This document shows, piece after piece, positions 1 through 8,375 of a stretch of 64,000 nt of DNA. The DNA lies in NCBI GenBank assembly GCA_026419195.1, contig JANZZV010000001.1, positions 310,001-374,000 of the forward strand, written 5' to 3'. The number at the start of each line of letters is the position of its first letter. Positions within the stretch are counted from its first letter, which is position 1. Position numbers and translations under genes: made by a program. The notes below the pieces were generated by a model. That model saw nothing but the letters and a program-made list of their open reading frames with translations. It had not been told where the DNA came from and did not search any database. The stretch comes from Fervidobacterium sp. (lineage in GTDB: Bacteria > Thermotogota > Thermotogae > Thermotogales > Fervidobacteriaceae).

Positions 1-2
1 AA

Positions 3-167
3 TTGAGTGAAAAAGAGAAGCTTTTGCTTAGCATGAGGTTTGAGTACGAGCTGTCTCTTAAAGAAATAGCACAAGTTTTTGGAGTCACCGAGTCGAGAAT
101 TTCTCAGCTACTTAGCGTGGTACTCGGAAAATTGAGAGGTTTTTTAAGGGGTGATGAAAGTGGCTGA
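3..167 (+). CDS. fliA: RNA polymerase sigma factor FliA (sigma-28), C-terminal end
   Basis: Partial gene entering from the left edge; 54 residues are readable before the TGA stop at 165-167. The reading contains a helix-turn-helix of the sigma region 4 type (LSLKEIAQVFGVTESRISQL) followed by a basic tail. The TESRISQ wording is typical of sigma-28/FliA rather than SigA, whose motif differs (SigA is present at 51778-52896). FliA directs late flagellar genes. The stop overlaps the start of the next gene, so the following small genes are probably co-transcribed. Frame and fold are seen; assignment to FliA is by family knowledge. Since only region 4 is visible, another sigma-70 family member cannot be fully excluded. 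Confidence 0.82.
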   Translation: MSEKEKLLLSMRFEYELSLKEIAQVFGVTESRISQLLSVVLGKLRGFLRGDESG

Positions 168-471
168 ACCCATAAGTGGAGTACAAAACCAAACGATTAT
201 TTTAAGGGTAAGTCATGAAAACTCACATATGATCAGCATTCAGCAATATTCAGCACAAGCTGCTATTGCTAACAGTGCACAAAGTGTTATGAAAAGAACT
301 GAAAGAGAAATGAACGCCCCAAAAAATGTTAATCAAACAGAAGGAAAAAGAGCGCAAAGCTCCACAGAAGGAAAAAGCCAAGGACAATACTTAGCACAGC
401 AGGGTAGTAAAAAAAGGGAAGAGGTTAAGGCTAAAGCAGAAAGCTCTCATATATTGGATGTGATGGTATGA
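154..471 (+). CDS. Small protein of unknown function downstream of fliA
   Basis: About 105 residues, hydrophilic, rich in Gln, Ser, Lys and Glu. The C-terminal half is low-complexity (QGQYLAQQGSKKREEVKAK) and looks disordered. There is no signal peptide, membrane helix or Cys motif. The start is uncertain among GTG 151, ATG 154 and GTG 160. The purine-rich AAGGGG at about 146-151 is best spaced for GTG 160, and all three overlap the end of fliA. Its stop overlaps the next start (ATGA). Position suggests a flagellar or motility accessory role, but nothing in the sequence proves this. I do not recognise a family. Confidence 0.6.
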   Translation: MKVAEPISGVQNQTIILRVSHENSHMISIQQYSAQAAIANSAQSVMKRTEREMNAPKNVNQTEGKRAQSSTEGKSQGQYLAQQGSKKREEVKAKAESSHILDVMV

Positions 472-956
472 TAGGTTATTTGACTGTCAAAAAGTTAGAA
501 AACAAACATCTTGGCGGCGCGCTTGTTATAAACGACTATGGAATTCCTGTTGAATTCAAGTACTCAGAACCTGTTGTGCCAACTAAGCTACAAGAGATAA
601 TCTACGGAAGTTCCTTGGAGTACTATTTACACGTGGAGATAATTGCAAAGGGACTTGTTCAAAAGATTGAAAATAAGCCTGATGTTTTTTTAGTTCAGGA
701 TCCTGTTTTAATGTTTGACAAAAACATAGTAATGGTAACTTTTCTTCCTCAAGTAGTGCAAGAAAAACGAGAAAACAACGAAGCAATTGTTAACATAACT
801 AATGCAAGCTTGAGGATCACATTTTTTGAAAATGCAAAGTTGGATGAAAGTATAATAAATAAGATAGTGGAATATGCCAATAAGATAGATATAGTTGAAC
901 CATTCGATAGAATTGAAAAGGCACTTGAGTATATATGCGAATCGCAAGAGAAATAA
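468..956 (+). CDS. Hypothetical protein in fliA cluster
   Basis: 162 residues with the composition of a soluble alpha/beta protein (GGALVINDYGIPVEF, then alternating hydrophobic stretches). No membrane helix, nucleotide-binding loop or metal motif is visible. ATG 468 overlaps the preceding stop by four bases, which implies translational coupling, and the next start lies inside its last codons. I do not recognise the family. Location after fliA suggests a Thermotogales-specific gene of the flagellar cluster; this is inference from position only. Confidence 0.65.
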   Translation: MIGYLTVKKLENKHLGGALVINDYGIPVEFKYSEPVVPTKLQEIIYGSSLEYYLHVEIIAKGLVQKIENKPDVFLVQDPVLMFDKNIVMVTFLPQVVQEKRENNEAIVNITNASLRITFFENAKLDESIINKIVEYANKIDIVEPFDRIEKALEYICESQEK

Positions 957-1741
957 TCGAAACTTTAAAAATGGAGTTGGGTCTTCTAAAGTACAAAGGT
1001 GGACATTTGGACCTTCAAACTCAGCAAAGAAAGGTTAATCTGATAACAGAAACTAGAATCGCTGGATTTTCTTTTGGAAGTTTGGTAGTGTCTGGGAGCA
1101 CTTTTTCTGTATCATCTATAAACATTCATTCTGTCGATGAAAGTTTTGAAACCTCTGCGTTATGCAAGATAGCAACATTTGAGAAATTCGAATCGATTAA
1201 TTTGAGCATAAGGAAAGCGAATTTTAGTGAACTTTTGAAAGTTGAGAAAATCACTGTAGAAACTTCCATTATACCTCAAGAACAATACTTTAATTTTCAA
1301 AATGTATGCTTCAAATTATTTTCTAAGCACTCTTTAGAATTGTCTAAATCAATAAATTTCTTTTCTGAGCAAATGTTTATTAATTCCACTAAAATAAGAA
1401 ACTTTGAGTTGATATCGAAAAAAAGGGCAGTAAGATCTAATTTACCTATTGATATTTTATATGCTTATTACGTTCCACATGACTACGTTGAAAGAGACAA
1501 GATCCTCAATGCACTGAATTTTTTTAAAACTAAGTACAACATATCTATGCTCAAGTTCTTCGCTTATTACAAAGATATCCCCATAGAACTTTCAAAGCTG
1601 ATAAGAATAGCGCCTTCGAAAAGACTGCTCATCCAATTTGACAAAGATAAGTTAGAAAATTACTTATCACATAAAAAGATGGGCTTAAGAAATTTACTCG
1701 TCTTTAGGTACGAGGATAAATTTTTATATTATCCCACATAA
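935..1741 (+). CDS. Hypothetical protein, last gene of the fliA cluster
   Basis: 268 residues, soluble-looking, Phe/Ser/Lys rich, with no recognisable motif. ATG 935 overlaps the end of the previous gene by 22 bases. A later in-frame ATG at 971 (MELGLLKYKG) is possible, but neither has a strong ribosome site. The middle (residues 60-160) is beta-like and Ser-rich. No convincing terminator follows; the next 230 bases hold the rnf promoter region. Function unknown. Coding is likely because the frame is long and tightly coupled to its neighbour. Confidence 0.62.
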   Translation: MRIAREIIETLKMELGLLKYKGGHLDLQTQQRKVNLITETRIAGFSFGSLVVSGSTFSVSSINIHSVDESFETSALCKIATFEKFESINLSIRKANFSELLKVEKITVETSIIPQEQYFNFQNVCFKLFSKHSLELSKSINFFSEQMFINSTKIRNFELISKKRAVRSNLPIDILYAYYVPHDYVERDKILNALNFFKTKYNISMLKFFAYYKDIPIELSKLIRIAPSKRLLIQFDKDKLENYLSHKKMGLRNLLVFRYEDKFLYYPT

Positions 1742-1868
1742 TTGTTCTAAACAGTCTTTAATCAGAGCATACAAGGCTTCGTTTTTGGTCTGCTTGTTGC
1801 TATCATAGAATTGAGAATGTCAATTCGTATTACAAGTAAAAATTAACAAATGTTTAACAACAAAACGG

Positions 1869-1896
1869 TTGTGAGATTTTTATTACAATATAAAAT
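1869..1896 (+). promoter_or_regulatory. Candidate promoter for the rnf operon
   Basis: TTGTGA at 1869-1874 and TAAAAT at 1891-1896, spacer 16. The start codon of rnfC lies about 75 bases downstream. A perfect inverted repeat follows immediately, and a direct repeat of TTAACAA lies at 1843-1849 and 1854-1860 just upstream. Pattern match only. Confidence 0.5.
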
Positions 1897-1917
1897 TTAG
1901 ATATACTTTATCTAAAT
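1895..1917. repeat. Perfect inverted repeat at the presumed rnf transcription start
   Basis: ATTTAGATA at 1895-1903, a five-base gap, then TATCTAAAT at 1909-1917. The nine-base arms match perfectly and begin inside the -10 element, so the repeat covers the expected start of transcription. It could be a repressor operator or a hairpin at the 5' end of the rnf mRNA. The arms are seen directly; the role is inferred. Confidence 0.6.
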
Positions 1918-1972
1918 ACATTAGCATCGATGGTTTTATCTATACCGTATGACCGTATGGGAGGTGTGGGAA

Positions 1973-3280
1973 ATGAGGTTATTTACCTTTAAAGGTGGAG
2001 TTCATCCACCTGAAAGGAAACTTACACAAAGTGACGAAATAAAAGAAGCACCATTACCAGAAAAAGTTATCGTTTTTATGCTTCAACATGCTGGTTCACC
2101 AGCTAAACCTATTGTGGAAGTAGGACAGCAGGTGAAAACCGGTCAAGTTATTGGCGAACCCCAGGGCGCTATATCAGCTTACGTGCATTCACCAGTAACT
2201 GGAAAGGTGACAAATATTTCAAAGGTTAACAGCAGCGTTCATGGTATGGCAGTGGAAGCTGTGACAATCGAAAAGACAGCTTCTGACGATTGGGAATTAT
2301 TACCAAAAATAGATTATCTTTCGGCATCGAAAGAGGAATTAATTGAAATTATAAGAAAAGCTGGGGTTGTTGGACTCGGCGGTGCTATGTTTCCAACACA
2401 TATAAAGTTAAATCCTCCAAAACCAGTTAATACTTTAATAATAAATGGTGCGGAGTGTGAACCTTACCTTACAATAGATCACAGAGTTATGATTGAAATG
2501 AACGAAGAAATACTCTTAGGTATACAGATTACTCAAAAGATACTGGGTGTAAAAGATGTCTACATAGGTATCGAAAGTAATAAAAAGGATTGTATTGAAC
2601 TTCTTGAAAAAAAATGGAGTGGTAAAGTCAAGGTTGTTGGATTGAAGACAAAATATCCACAAGGAGCTGAAAAACAGCTGATTAAAGCTATTATTGGCAA
2701 AGAAGTTCCGAGTGGAGGTCTGCCTTCTGATATCGGAGTGGTAGTTCAAAATGTAAGTACCATGGTGGCTATTAAGCAGGCTGTTATAGACAGAAAACCG
2801 TTGATTGAACGAGGGTTAACATTAACAGGTGAAGGCGTAAAAAGGCCCGGGAATTGGTGGGTGAGGATAGGTGCTCCTATCTCTTGGGTTATAAGTGAAC
2901 TTGGTGGAGGATTTTCTGAAGGTTTTGACGAAGTCAAGGTACTCATGGGTGGTCCAATGATGGGAATTCCTGTTTCTTCATTGGATACACCAATATTGAA
3001 GGGAAACAACGGCATAACAGTCATTAGAGAACAAAAACGGGAGTCAACGAACTGTATTAGATGCACTTACTGTGTCCATGTCTGTCCAATGGATCTACAA
3101 CCGTATCTACTCGATATGCTTTCAAGAAAGAAAAAATATGATGAAGCAGCAGAGATTGGTTTACTTGATTGTATTGAATGTGGTTCATGTACATATATAT
3201 GTCCAGCAAATATTGAACATGTTAAGTCAATCAAACTTGCCAAAAAAGTATACCGAACACTAAGAGGTGGTAAGAAATGA
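1973..3280 (+). CDS. rnfC: Rnf electron transport complex subunit C
   Basis: Peripheral subunit of the ion-translocating ferredoxin:NAD+ oxidoreductase; it carries the FMN/NADH-binding and iron-sulfur domains. ATG 1973 is chosen because the ribosome site GGGAGGTG lies just before it and the protein then opens with the RnfC signature FKGGVHPPE. An ATG 24 bases upstream lies before that site. Visible features: a glycine-rich segment near residues 120-130 (GVVGLGGAMFP), an ExxCEPY motif (NGAECEPYLT), and two 4Fe-4S clusters near the C-terminus (CIRCTYCVHVCP and CIECGSCTYICP). At 435 residues it lacks the long C-terminal repeat tail of proteobacterial RnfC. It overlaps rnfD by four bases. Confidence 0.96.
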   Translation: MRLFTFKGGVHPPERKLTQSDEIKEAPLPEKVIVFMLQHAGSPAKPIVEVGQQVKTGQVIGEPQGAISAYVHSPVTGKVTNISKVNSSVHGMAVEAVTIEKTASDDWELLPKIDYLSASKEELIEIIRKAGVVGLGGAMFPTHIKLNPPKPVNTLIINGAECEPYLTIDHRVMIEMNEEILLGIQITQKILGVKDVYIGIESNKKDCIELLEKKWSGKVKVVGLKTKYPQGAEKQLIKAIIGKEVPSGGLPSDIGVVVQNVSTMVAIKQAVIDRKPLIERGLTLTGEGVKRPGNWWVRIGAPISWVISELGGGFSEGFDEVKVLMGGPMMGIPVSSLDTPILKGNNGITVIREQKRESTNCIRCTYCVHVCPMDLQPYLLDMLSRKKKYDEAAEIGLLDCIECGSCTYICPANIEHVKSIKLAKKVYRTLRGGKK

Positions 3281-4254
3281 AGTTGATAACAACAAGTGCT
3301 CCACATGTTAGAACAAATGATTCTACACGTAAGATAATGCTTGATGTCTTAATTGCGCTTGCTCCAGCAGTTGTTGGCGCAATGTATTTCTTTGGATTGT
3401 ATGCGTTGGTATTATCTATAATCGGAATGTTAAGTGCAGAAGCTGTGGAATTGTTTATTATGCGCGTACTTAAAAAAGACAAAAATTTTATTCCCAACGG
3501 AAGTGCTGCGGTTACTGGCCTTTTGCTGGCTCTAAATCTAAGTGTGGCAACTCCTTGGTGGGTTTTGATCATAGGAGTTGTGTTTGCCATAGCAATTGTC
3601 AAACATGCGTTTGGTGGGCTCGGTCAAAATATTTTCAATCCAGCTCTTGCTGCAAGAGTGTTTTTACTTGTTTCTTTTCCGACAGCTATGACAACATGGT
3701 ACAAGCCAATGGCTTCCTTTGGTGGTTGGTATCCTGCCGATACCCAAACAAGTGCTACACCTCTTGCAATACTGAAACTTGAAGGTTTCAGTAAAGTTTT
3801 GGAATCTACAACTTACACTGACCTTTTCTATGGAAACATTGGAGGTTGTATAGGCGAAACAAGTGCTATTTTGCTTTTGATTGGATTTGTATACCTTGTT
3901 CTCAGAAAGCGTATCAAAATTCTTATCCCTTCAACTTACATAGGCACAGTATTAATGATATCTTCCATTTTTAATTCAATCAACCCAGAAAAGTACGGTT
4001 CACCATTATTCCATATACTTGCAGGTGGCTTAATGCTCGGAGCGCTTTACATGGCGACTGATATGGTGACGAGTCCTATGACGCTTAAAGGACAAGCGAT
4101 ATTTGGTGTCGGTTGCGGTTTAATAACAATGATAATAAGATACTTTGGTGGTTATCCTGAAGGGGTATCGCTGTCGATACTTCTTATGAATGCACTTACT
4201 CCTCTTATAGATAGATACACGCAACCTGTAATATTTGGGAGGCGAAATGGATGA
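3277..4254 (+). CDS. rnfD: Rnf electron transport complex subunit D
   Basis: Integral membrane subunit of 325 residues with about nine hydrophobic segments (for example residues 22-58, 75-110, 195-230, 250-290). The segment TQTSATPLAIL near residues 150-160 matches the region where RnfD/NqrB carry a flavin covalently linked to Thr; the linkage is family knowledge. It starts with ATG overlapping the rnfC stop and ends with TGA overlapping the rnfG ATG, typical of a tightly coupled operon. Confidence 0.96.
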   Translation: MKLITTSAPHVRTNDSTRKIMLDVLIALAPAVVGAMYFFGLYALVLSIIGMLSAEAVELFIMRVLKKDKNFIPNGSAAVTGLLLALNLSVATPWWVLIIGVVFAIAIVKHAFGGLGQNIFNPALAARVFLLVSFPTAMTTWYKPMASFGGWYPADTQTSATPLAILKLEGFSKVLESTTYTDLFYGNIGGCIGETSAILLLIGFVYLVLRKRIKILIPSTYIGTVLMISSIFNSINPEKYGSPLFHILAGGLMLGALYMATDMVTSPMTLKGQAIFGVGCGLITMIIRYFGGYPEGVSLSILLMNALTPLIDRYTQPVIFGRRNG

Positions 4255-4940
4255 AAAAAGAAACCCTTAAGGTAAGCCTCACTCTGATGATTTACACACT
4301 TATCGCAGGAATTGCACTCGCACTTGTTTACCAGTTTACAGAAAGTAGAATAGCAGAAGCCGAACTTGAAAATGTGATAAAATCGATGGAGTTTTTGTTG
4401 ACAGATGAGAATGGTAATCAAATCATTGATCCTAAGGAAATAAAAGCTTCAGTAATTTCAAAACGTGCAGAAATGGGTAATGAACTTTACAATGATGGAA
4501 TTGGTAGAGTTATCTCACCAGTTTACCAGTTTAACAATGGTGGAATAAAGTATTATATACTTACAGCAAGTTCCGTTGGCTATGGTGGAAACGTGCTTAC
4601 AATAGCTGCATTTAGACATGATAGTAGCGGAATTGTACTTCACAAGATAAAAGTCATAGAATATTCACAAGAAACCCCTGGACTCGGTGCAAAGATAGCG
4701 GAAAAGAATGTACAAGAAAGGTTCTTTCCAATACCAGAGACTGGTTTAAAGAATGGATTAAGAGTTGATAAAGATGCAGGTAAGCAAAACATTGAGCCTG
4801 ATACTTCCAAAAAAGAAGGAATAGTAAAAGTCTCTGACGTGATGACCGGTGCAACTATTACACCGAGGGCTGTTGTAAATTCTATAAATAGCATGTACAA
4901 ATATCTGACCGAGAAGTACTTACAAGGGGGTGGAAAATAA
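4251..4940 (+). CDS. rnfG: Rnf electron transport complex subunit G, covalent flavoprotein
   Basis: 229 residues: one N-terminal membrane helix (residues 9-28), then an extracytoplasmic FMN-binding domain. Near residues 195-205 lies DVMTGATITPRAVV, matching the flavinylation motif DxxTGAT in which Thr binds FMN through phosphate. EYSQETPGLGAKI near residue 140 is also typical of the FMN-binding domain. Coupled to rnfD and rnfE by overlapping stop/start codons. ApbE, needed to attach the flavin, is not in this window. Confidence 0.96.
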   Translation: MKKETLKVSLTLMIYTLIAGIALALVYQFTESRIAEAELENVIKSMEFLLTDENGNQIIDPKEIKASVISKRAEMGNELYNDGIGRVISPVYQFNNGGIKYYILTASSVGYGGNVLTIAAFRHDSSGIVLHKIKVIEYSQETPGLGAKIAEKNVQERFFPIPETGLKNGLRVDKDAGKQNIEPDTSKKEGIVKVSDVMTGATITPRAVVNSINSMYKYLTEKYLQGGGK

Positions 4941-5584
4941 TGTCATCAAGACTTTCAGAATTTACGAAAGGACTAATAAAAGATAATCCGACGTATGTTC
5001 AGGTACTTGGCATGTGCCCTACCCTTGCAACAACAACAAGTGCAAAGAATGGATTTGGAATGGGTATTGCAGCTACGGCTGTTCTTGTTATGTCAAATGT
5101 TGTAATCTCAGCCATTAGAAAGACTGTCCCAGAAAAGATAAGAATCCCAATTTTTATAACTGTAATAGCAACCTTTGTTACTATCGTTGACCTTCTAATG
5201 CATGCATTCACTTATGATTTGTGGAAAACACTCGGACTTTTCATACCACTTATCGTCGTTAACTGTATCATAATGGGACGTGCAGAGGCTTACGCTTCCA
5301 AACATGGCATAGTTGATTCTCTACTCGACGGACTTGGAATGGGGGCCGGTTTTACTTTGAGTTTGACAGTACTTGGCAGTATTAGAGAACTTCTTGGTAA
5401 TGGAACAATATTTGATATAAGTATTTGGGGTAAGTCATTTAATATGTTTGTTATGATCTTACCTCCCGGTGCTTATCTTACACTTGGGTTACTTGCTGCA
5501 TTGTTTGCTGCTATCTCAATAAAAAGAGAAGAAAAAGCCAAAAAACAATCATCGCAGATTCAAAGGCCAGGTGATACTAAATGA
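4940..5584 (+). CDS. rnfE: Rnf electron transport complex subunit E
   Basis: 214-residue membrane protein with about six helices, paralogous to RnfA. Hallmarks are LGMCPTLATTTSAKNGFGMG near residues 23-42, whose Cys belongs to the conserved CP motif at the membrane iron-sulfur site of the RnfA/E pair, and NCIIMGRAEAYA around residues 108-120. The C-terminus is Lys/Gln-rich and cytoplasmic. It overlaps rnfG by one base and rnfA by four. Confidence 0.96.
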   Translation: MSSRLSEFTKGLIKDNPTYVQVLGMCPTLATTTSAKNGFGMGIAATAVLVMSNVVISAIRKTVPEKIRIPIFITVIATFVTIVDLLMHAFTYDLWKTLGLFIPLIVVNCIIMGRAEAYASKHGIVDSLLDGLGMGAGFTLSLTVLGSIRELLGNGTIFDISIWGKSFNMFVMILPPGAYLTLGLLAALFAAISIKREEKAKKQSSQIQRPGDTK

Positions 5585-6153
5585 AGTTATTTTTGATATT
5601 GTTGTCGGCAATGTTAATTAACAACTACGTATTTATTAGGTTTCTTGGGATATGTCCGTTCCTTGGTGTCTCAAAGAAGGTATCAACAGCTCTTGGTATG
5701 GGGTTTGCAGTTATTTTTGTGCTTGTTATGTCTTCAGCTATCTCCTGGTTACTTGATTTATTGTTAATAGCTTTGAAACTTGAGTTTCTAAGAACTATTG
5801 TTTTCATACTTGTAATAGCAACGTTTGTCCAGTTTGTTGAAATGTTTCTTAAGAAAAACAATCCAAATCTTTACGAAGCACTTGGGATTTATTTGCCACT
5901 GATAACCACAAACTGTATAATACTCGGTATAGCTATAGTTAACAGCTTGTCTAAATACAATCTACTTGAGGCAATATTCAACTCACTTGGTGCCGGAATT
6001 GGTTTTATGATTGCCTTGATAATATTTGCTACGATAAGAGAACGTATGGAACTTTATGATGTTCCAAAACCGTTTCAAAATCTTCCGATTTCTATGATAA
6101 CCGCTTCTTTACTTTCCTTGGCTTTCATGGGATTTCAGGGAATGATAAAATAG
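5581..6153 (+). CDS. rnfA: Rnf electron transport complex subunit A
   Basis: 190-residue membrane protein with six hydrophobic segments. The motifs LLSAMLINNYVFIRFLGICPFLGVSKK near the N-terminus and TTNCIILGIA near residue 105 are the RnfA counterparts of those in RnfE. It starts with ATG overlapping the rnfE stop. It is the last gene of the operon: a terminator begins 20 bases after its stop and no rnfB follows, although rnfB normally closes or opens such clusters. Confidence 0.96.
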   Translation: MKLFLILLSAMLINNYVFIRFLGICPFLGVSKKVSTALGMGFAVIFVLVMSSAISWLLDLLLIALKLEFLRTIVFILVIATFVQFVEMFLKKNNPNLYEALGIYLPLITTNCIILGIAIVNSLSKYNLLEAIFNSLGAGIGFMIALIIFATIRERMELYDVPKPFQNLPISMITASLLSLAFMGFQGMIK

Positions 6154-6173
6154 AAAAATACAAAAACATTACC

Positions 6174-6205
6174 GCCGGGGATATCCACCCTGGCTTTTCT
6201 TCTTT
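6174..6205 (+). terminator. Rho-independent terminator of the rnf operon
   Basis: Seven-base GC-rich stem (6174-6180 with 6188-6194, one G-T pair), seven-base loop, then TTTTCTTCTTT. It separates rnfA from pnp. Confidence 0.88.
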
Positions 6206-6214
6206 AAATTGATG

Positions 6215-6243
6215 TTCAAATGTTATCCTTTATGTGATACAAT
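6215..6243 (+). promoter_or_regulatory. Candidate promoter for pnp
   Basis: TTCAAA at 6215-6220 and TACAAT at 6238-6243, spacer 17, just after the rnf terminator and about 47 bases before the pnp start. Pattern match only. Confidence 0.5.
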
Positions 6244-6290
6244 ATTCTGATAGGCAAAAATATAGAAATTGAATATCTGGAGGTGTATTT

Positions 6291-8372
6291 ATGAAAGAAT
6301 GGAGAAAAAAATTATTTGGAAGGGAACTGGTATTTCAATACGGAAAAGTTGCAAAGCAATCAGCAGGTTCTATATGGGCAAGGTTTGGTGATAGTGTTGT
6401 ATTAGCAACTGTTAACGTTTCAGATAAGACTGTTGAAGGTATCGATTTTGTACCACTTACTGTAGAATTCATGGAAAAGTTTTATGCTGCTGGCAAAATA
6501 CCCGGTGGTTTTGTAAAAAGAGAAAGCAAACCATCTGAAAGTGGTATTCTTTCTTCCAGGTTAATTGATAGACCGATAAGACCACTCTTTCCTAAGAATT
6601 TGAGAAACGAAGTTCAAGTCATTGTTACTGTTCTTTCTGTGGACCCAGACAGTCCAACTGACGTGCTTGGAATCTCAGCTGCTTCATTGGCTCTTAATAT
6701 TTCCAAAATACCATTTGATGGAGTAGCCGCAGGTGTCCAAATTGGTTACGTGGATGGGGAATTCATAGTTTTTCCTACTTCACAACAGCTTGAAAGAAGT
6801 AAAATAGATATCGTTGTTGCAGGAACAAAAGATGCCATAACAATGGTTGAAGGTGAGGCAAAAGAGGTTACCGAAGAAGAGATGTTGCAAGCTCTCATGG
6901 TAGCACATGATGCTATAAAACAACTTGTTTCATTCCAGGAAGAGATAATCCAGGAATTCAATGTAACAAAAATGCCCTTACCACAACCAAATTTCAATGT
7001 GCAGCTTGTAGAGAAATTTGTTGAATACATAGATATGACCGAACTTGAAAAACGAATATTCATGAGAGGTAAACAGGAAAGAGCAGAAATGGCAGATGAG
7101 TATTATGAAAGTATTGCTCAAAAGTTCTTTGAGGAAAACAATATAACGGAAGAAGAGCAGGAAGAATACGAAATTGCTCTCAAAGAAAAGTATGATGAGG
7201 TATCCAAAAAACTGATGAGAAAAATAATCATTGAAAGAGGTATAAGGGCAGATGGTAGAACACCAAAGCAGATAAGACCTATCAGTTGTGAAGTGGGACT
7301 CTTGCCAAGGACACACGGTTCTTCGCTTTTCACACGAGGTGAAACGCAAAGTTTGGGTATCGTAACCTTAGGTTCGCCTGCTGAAGAACAGATAATTGAC
7401 ACCTTAATAGAAGAGGGAACAAAGAGATTCATGCTTCATTATAACTTCCCGCCATTTTCTACAGGAGAAGTTAAACCCTTACGTGGACCAAGTAGAAGAG
7501 AAATTGGACATGGTCATCTTGCAGAACGTGCACTTAAAGCGGTTATACCTTCTGAAGATGAATTTCCATACGTCATACGCGTAGTTTCTGAAATACTTGA
7601 ATCCAACGGTTCTTCATCAATGGCAACAGTCTGCTCAGGTTCACTTGCGTTGATGGATGCCGGTGTACCAATTAAGAAACATGTGGCTGGTGTTGCAATG
7701 GGACTTATTTTAGAAGAAGGCAAAGGTGTTATACTGACTGATATAATCGGGCTTGAAGATCATTGGGGTGATATGGACTTCAAAGTTGCTGGAACAAGGG
7801 ATGGAATCACAGCGTTTCAAATGGATTGCAAGGTTTCAGGTGTGAGTGAAGAGCTACTTAGACAGGCACTTTACCAAGCAAAGGAAGCGAGGATGTTTAT
7901 TTTGGAAAAATTGTATGAAACTATTTCTGAACCAAGGAAAAACCTCTCACCGTACGCGCCGAGGATTAATTGGTTTTACATAGATCCAACAAGATCTGGT
8001 GAACTGATAGGCCCGGGGGGTAAGGTAATTAAGTCCATAATTAAAATGTTTGATGTTGAGATTTCCTTGGATGACGAAACTGGTAAAGTAACTGTGAGCG
8101 GCGTTGACGCAGAAAAAGTACAACGGGCAGTGGAGTATATAAAGAATATGTTCAGGGATGTTGCAATTGGTGATGTGTTCGAAGGACGGATTACCAGGGT
8201 TGAAAATTACGGCGTATTTGTTGAGATTATGCCAGGGAAAATTGGACTTGCTCATGCAAGTAAACTTGGAAATTCAAAGCCCAATTCATTTAAAGTTGGA
8301 GATGTGTTAAAAGTCGAAGTTATAAACATTGATGAGACAGGGAGACTACAATTTAGGAAGGTGGAAAATTAA
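6291..8372 (+). CDS. pnp: Polyribonucleotide nucleotidyltransferase (PNPase)
   Basis: Phosphorolytic 3'-5' exoribonuclease of 693 residues, close to the usual length. Order of domains: RNase PH-like core 1 (about 1-140), helical linker (about 230-300), catalytic RNase PH core 2 (about 315-545; [27 protein letters not shown] and [15 protein letters not shown]), KH domain (about 550-610; [10 protein letters not shown]) and S1 domain (about 620-690; [20 protein letters not shown]). ATG 6291 has the ribosome site GGAGGTG. The following M16 protease gene starts three bases after the stop, a pairing also seen in Firmicutes. Confidence 0.98.
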   Translation: MKEWRKKLFGRELVFQYGKVAKQSAGSIWARFGDSVVLATVNVSDKTVEGIDFVPLTVEFMEKFYAAGKIPGGFVKRESKPSESGILSSRLIDRPIRPLFPKNLRNEVQVIVTVLSVDPDSPTDVLGISAASLALNISKIPFDGVAAGVQIGYVDGEFIVFPTSQQLERSKIDIVVAGTKDAITMVEGEAKEVTEEEMLQALMVAHDAIKQLVSFQEEIIQEFNVTKMPLPQPNFNVQLVEKFVEYIDMTELEKRIFMRGKQERAEMADEYYESIAQKFFEENNITEEEQEEYEIALKEKYDEVSKKLMRKIIIERGIRADGRTPKQIRPISCEVGLLPRTHGSSLFTRGETQSLGIVTLGSPAEEQIIDTLIEEGTKRFMLHYNFPPFSTGEVKPLRGPSRREIGHGHLAERALKAVIPSEDEFPYVIRVVSEILESNGSSSMATVCSGSLALMDAGVPIKKHVAGVAMGLILEEGKGVILTDIIGLEDHWGDMDFKVAGTRDGITAFQMDCKVSGVSEELLRQALYQAKEARMFILEKLYETISEPRKNLSPYAPRINWFYIDPTRSGELIGPGGKVIKSIIKMFDVEISLDDETGKVTVSGVDAEKVQRAVEYIKNMFRDVAIGDVFEGRITRVENYGVFVEIMPGKIGLAHASKLGNSKPNSFKVGDVLKVEVINIDETGRLQFRKVEN

Positions 8373-8375
8373 TCA

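Noticed and set aside
1843-1860. Full Rex operator upstream of rnf
   Set aside because: Only one half matches TTAACAA in the right sense; the two copies are direct repeats, and the inverted form has three mismatches. Kept only as a hint in the findings.
2746-3066. Opposite-strand open frames inside rnf, lon, pnp and other long genes
   Set aside because: They lack ribosome sites and family motifs and lie wholly inside well-supported genes; treated as shadows.
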